A DNA stretch of 10,553 bases. It comes from Acanthamoeba lenticulata. Its lineage: Eukaryota; Discosea; Longamoebia; Acanthamoebidae. The stretch covers positions 1 through 10,553 of the forward strand of contig NAVB01000018.1 of NCBI GenBank assembly GCA_002179805.1, written 5' to 3'. The translations under genes and the position numbers were made by a program. Of this stretch, positions 8,293-10,553 are shown in pieces. The notes under the pieces are model-generated. The model saw only the letters and a list, made by a program, of their open reading frames with translations. It was not told the DNA's origin and searched no databases. Numbering within the stretch: position 1 is the first letter of the stretch; every line of letters starts with the position of its first letter.

Positions 8293-10151
8293 ATGCAAGA
8301 GCCCTTTAAGCCCTATGGCCAGGGGCTCCGATATGGCCCTTCACCATCTTGCTCCTCCCCTACCTCTTCTACTTCCTCTACTTCTACTTCTTCTTCTTCT
8401 TCTTCTTCCTCGACTGGTCCTTCAGTGGCATCGACCTCTACAACGGCCAGCACAACAACATCTTCTTTTGGTTCTTCTTCTTCCTCTTTCTCGAGCCCTG
8501 CCCGAGGCGGCAGACACCGCCAGCAACCTCTGCCGGCAGATGACGGAGCCCAGGAGGACGGGAGAACCGGGGCCATCACTCCACCCAGCAGGCGCCTGGG
8601 CCACGGGAAGGCCTGTAACCACTGCCGCCTGGCCCACACGGCCTGCGACGACCGGTGCGTCTTCCCATCCTTGTGGCCTTTGGGCTGTTGTTGCGGCTGA
8701 CGCTCGGCTGTTGATGAGCTCCTCAGGGAGCGGCCTTGCCAGCGCTGCGTGCGCTTGGGCCGAGGCCACCTCTGTAACGACGTGCCCGCCCTGCGTCGAG
8801 GCCGGCCGCCATCAACCAAGTCCAGAAATTCGCCATCGCCCACCGCCTCGTCGTCCTCGTCTTTTTCGTCCTCTCCCTCTTTGACGTCGGCTGCTGAAGC
8901 TCCGGATCAGTCGAAGCGTCAACGAAAACGAGACTCAGTGGAGGCCGACGCGCCCGTCCTGGTCGTGGAGGAAGTCGAGCCGAGGAGAAAGCGCGTAAAG
9001 AACGAGCAGCGGTACCGCTCTGACCAACCTCCAGCGGTGATGCCCCCGATGGACGAGTCAGGCGTGACCGACTTGGTCATCCGGCTGGCCGACGAAGTGC
9101 GTGCCTTGCAGCAAAGTCTACGCGAGATACGCCATCGCCTTGCCCTTGTTGAAGCCCAGCAGCTCTTTCGAGGAAACCAGTCGACCTTCCGTCCGGTGTC
9201 TACATCTCCTCTGCCCACAAGCGGTCAGCTACGGCAAGGCGGCCAAAGTTCACCAAGCAGGGACCACCGGCCCCTCACGCCCGCTGAGCTCAGCCTCGTG
9301 CCGTCGTCCTCGTCATCAAGCTTTGGCGAAGGCGTCAAGCCGACGCCCTCGGGCGAGTGGGACGCACTCCCGTCGTCGGTCAAGCACAGCTGGTCGTCCG
9401 TGCCGTTGGTCTCCCGCACTTCTACCTCGGCCGTTGACCAAGCCCCACCAGCTAGTAGAGCGCCTGCCCAGTGGAGCAGCCTGCCGTCGGCGCCCAGCCT
9501 GGGTCAGGAGCAGGTGACTGACGCCTGGCGTATCCTCAAGGACATGAGCCAGGTGCTCCCGTTTCTACGAGACTACACGCTCTCGCCCAGCGACTTTGTC
9601 GTGCAAGATCTCCGCTGCCCTGTGGTTGTCTTTGCTCCTCCAATGAGACAGCATCACTCGACAGTCTGCCCCAAATTCGCCAACGAAGCCTTCCTTTCGC
9701 TCAGCGGCTACTCTTGGGTACAGCCATTCGTCGTTCTGCCCTCAACTTATCTTCTTTTCACAAGTGCTGACTCCATACCTGGCTTGCGAAGGACGAGCTG
9801 GCGAACGTGCCCCTCACTTGGCTCTTCTCCATGTCGAAGCGGACCGCCTCTGTTCTGCTGGACTACGTGGCCAACGCGTACGTGTGCTTCCTCCTAGGGT
9901 TGGACACATGATGGCCAGAGGACTCACTCGAGTGAATGGTGTCGTTGTTCAGTGGACCGATGAACGTGAGCCCACCGTTCCGATTGCGGCCACTCCTGCG
10001 GCAGCGCAACGGCGCGATGCTCCGACTGGAGGAGACGGCGCAGTACTTCATGGACGAGCGAGGAGAGGTACTTTCCATCACCTTCATGACCACTATCACT
10101 TGCAAGTGTGTGATGTACACGATTGATGGATGGAAGATCTTCACTACGTAG
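8293..10151 (+). CDS. Zn2Cys6 zinc-cluster transcription factor with PAS domain (AcuK/ERT1/Rds2-like)
   Basis: Exons: 8293-8654, 8727-9717, 9792-9877, 9953-10151 (TAG), giving 545 residues. Introns are 72-75 nt and GT-AG. The start is the first ATG after the TATA box. Residues about 15-75 are Ser/Thr-rich. The zinc cluster has Cys 108, 111, 118, 125, 128 and 137 (C-x2-C-x6-C-x6-C-x2-C-x8-C) in a KACNHCRLAHTACDD...RPCQRC context very like fungal gluconeogenesis regulators. Basic clusters at about 184-190 and 206-212 are likely nuclear signals and DNA contacts. Residues about 234-265 form a probable coiled coil, consistent with dimer binding. A PAS-like domain spans about 411-525 (FVVQDLRCPVVVFA, then NEAFLSLSGYSW joined to DELANVPL). 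The acceptor at 9791 is chosen because it restores this PAS motif; an earlier AG at 9764 gives an in-frame stop. Carbon-source regulation is inferred from the fungal family only. Confidence 0.85.
8361..8412 (+). repeat. TTC/TTCTAC-type repeat coding a poly-Ser tract
   Basis: A pyrimidine-rich simple repeat near the start of the zinc-cluster gene encodes Ser/Thr runs, including eight consecutive Ser. A second, similar Ser run lies at about 8461-8493. Such tracts are length-variable and are typical of disordered N-termini. The complementary strand reads as an artefactual poly-Glu ORF. Confidence 0.75.
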
Positions 10152-10381
10152 ACTGATGTAATGATGATGACAGGTGGTCCAGTGCGTGATGAGCTTAGAG
10201 GGTTGGCGACCAGGCATGCCTGGAGATGATGAGATCTTTGGATGGAGACCGCTGTTGCTGTGAAGCGTCGATTCTCGAGAGAAAATTACCAAAAAAGCAA
10301 CAAACACTAAATATAAAATTGTTCTTCTCTTGAGCGGGTTCCAATGCAACCACAAATCTAAATTTATAATGTTATTTCTGT
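10152..10381. other. Convergent intergenic region with AT-rich core
   Basis: These 230 bases separate the stops of two convergent genes. About 10280-10380 is AT-rich and probably holds the 3' processing signals of both transcripts. A TGTAA string follows the zinc-cluster stop. I could not fix a polyadenylation signal. Confidence 0.5.
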
Positions 10382-10553
10382 TCATGGCCTCCATCGAAGA
10401 AGGGAGCCGCCGCCCTCTTCTTCGAGGGAGGAGAGGAAGGAGAAGGCAAACTCGTAGGCACTGAAGCGTGTCGAGCTCACAAAGGCCGAGCGCAGCGTCG
10501 ACGGGCCAAGGCCGGAGAAGAAGGCGCGCACGCCGCCGCGCGCCCAGCAGGCT
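10382..10553 (-). CDS. Mitochondrial carrier (SLC25) family protein, C-terminal end (partial)
   Basis: On the minus strand an open frame runs in from the window end to a TGA at 10384-10382, giving 56 full codons. It begins with a Trp-x3-Gly-Gly context and reads GGVRAFFSGLGPSTLRSAFV, then RFSAYEFAFSFL. This matches the end of a mitochondrial carrier repeat: the matrix-helix G-x-x-x-F-F/Y-x-G-L-x-P-x-x-L-R motif followed by the last transmembrane helix ending in a YE pair. Carriers exchange metabolites across the inner mitochondrial membrane; the substrate cannot be told from this piece. The final 15 residues are Glu/Gly-rich and not typical of the family. Upstream exons lie outside the window. 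Confidence 0.8.
   Translation of the reverse strand, partial: ACWARGGVRAFFSGLGPSTLRSAFVSSTRFSAYEFAFSFLSSLEEEGGGSLLRWRP

Noticed and set aside
8313..8843. Minus-strand ORF with a Glu-rich run
   Set aside because: It is the complement of the poly-Ser repeat and overlaps the zinc cluster, which is clearly coded on the plus strand.
9718..9764. Shorter third-intron acceptor (CAAG at 9761-9764) in the zinc-cluster gene
   Set aside because: It would put TGC TGA directly in frame. The acceptor at 9791 gives a 74-nt intron with a CTGAC branch motif and restores the PAS motif.
1..10553. tRNA, rRNA, CRISPR array, insertion sequence or viral gene
   Set aside because: I saw no cloverleaf, no regularly spaced direct repeats with unique spacers, no transposase motif and no terminal inverted repeats. 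The repeats present are protein-coding or simple-sequence.

Overview
The window reads as nuclear DNA of an amoebozoan protist, most likely Acanthamoeba or a close relative. Exons are GC-rich and are broken by many short introns of about 63-97 nt. Donors follow GTACGY/GTGCGY, acceptors are CAG-like, and CTGAC-type branch motifs sit about 20-40 nt upstream of many acceptors. The species is an inference from gene style and gene content; no sequence search was possible.

Layout. (1) About 1-7677, plus strand: one very large gene, cut at its 5' end by the window edge. Sixteen exons join in one open frame across fifteen GT-AG introns into at least 2,106 residues. The first two thirds is a tandem array of about 25 hydrophobic repeats, most with a D-[LVI]-P motif and a Trp exactly 15 residues after the Asp. 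An F-box follows, then more membrane segments, then a soluble C-terminal region I do not recognise. (2) 7678-8292: intergenic region with a TATA element near 8163. (3) 8293-10151, plus strand: a four-exon gene for a 545-residue Zn2Cys6 zinc-cluster protein with a coiled coil and a C-terminal PAS domain. This is the layout of fungal AcuK/ERT1/Rds2 gluconeogenesis regulators. (4) 10152-10381: convergent intergenic region, AT-rich in its second half. (5) 10382-10553, minus strand: last 56 codons of a mitochondrial carrier (SLC25-type) protein, running off the window.

The genes do not form an obvious pathway, and eukaryotic neighbours need not be related. The F-box/membrane-repeat protein is the most unusual object: it combines an SCF-type ubiquitin-ligase adaptor motif with dozens of membrane segments. 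Its intron positions follow the repeats, and single-repeat symmetrical exons point to growth by exon duplication. Its introns also hold five perfect copies of the palindrome TGACGTCA; I found none elsewhere in the window by eye.
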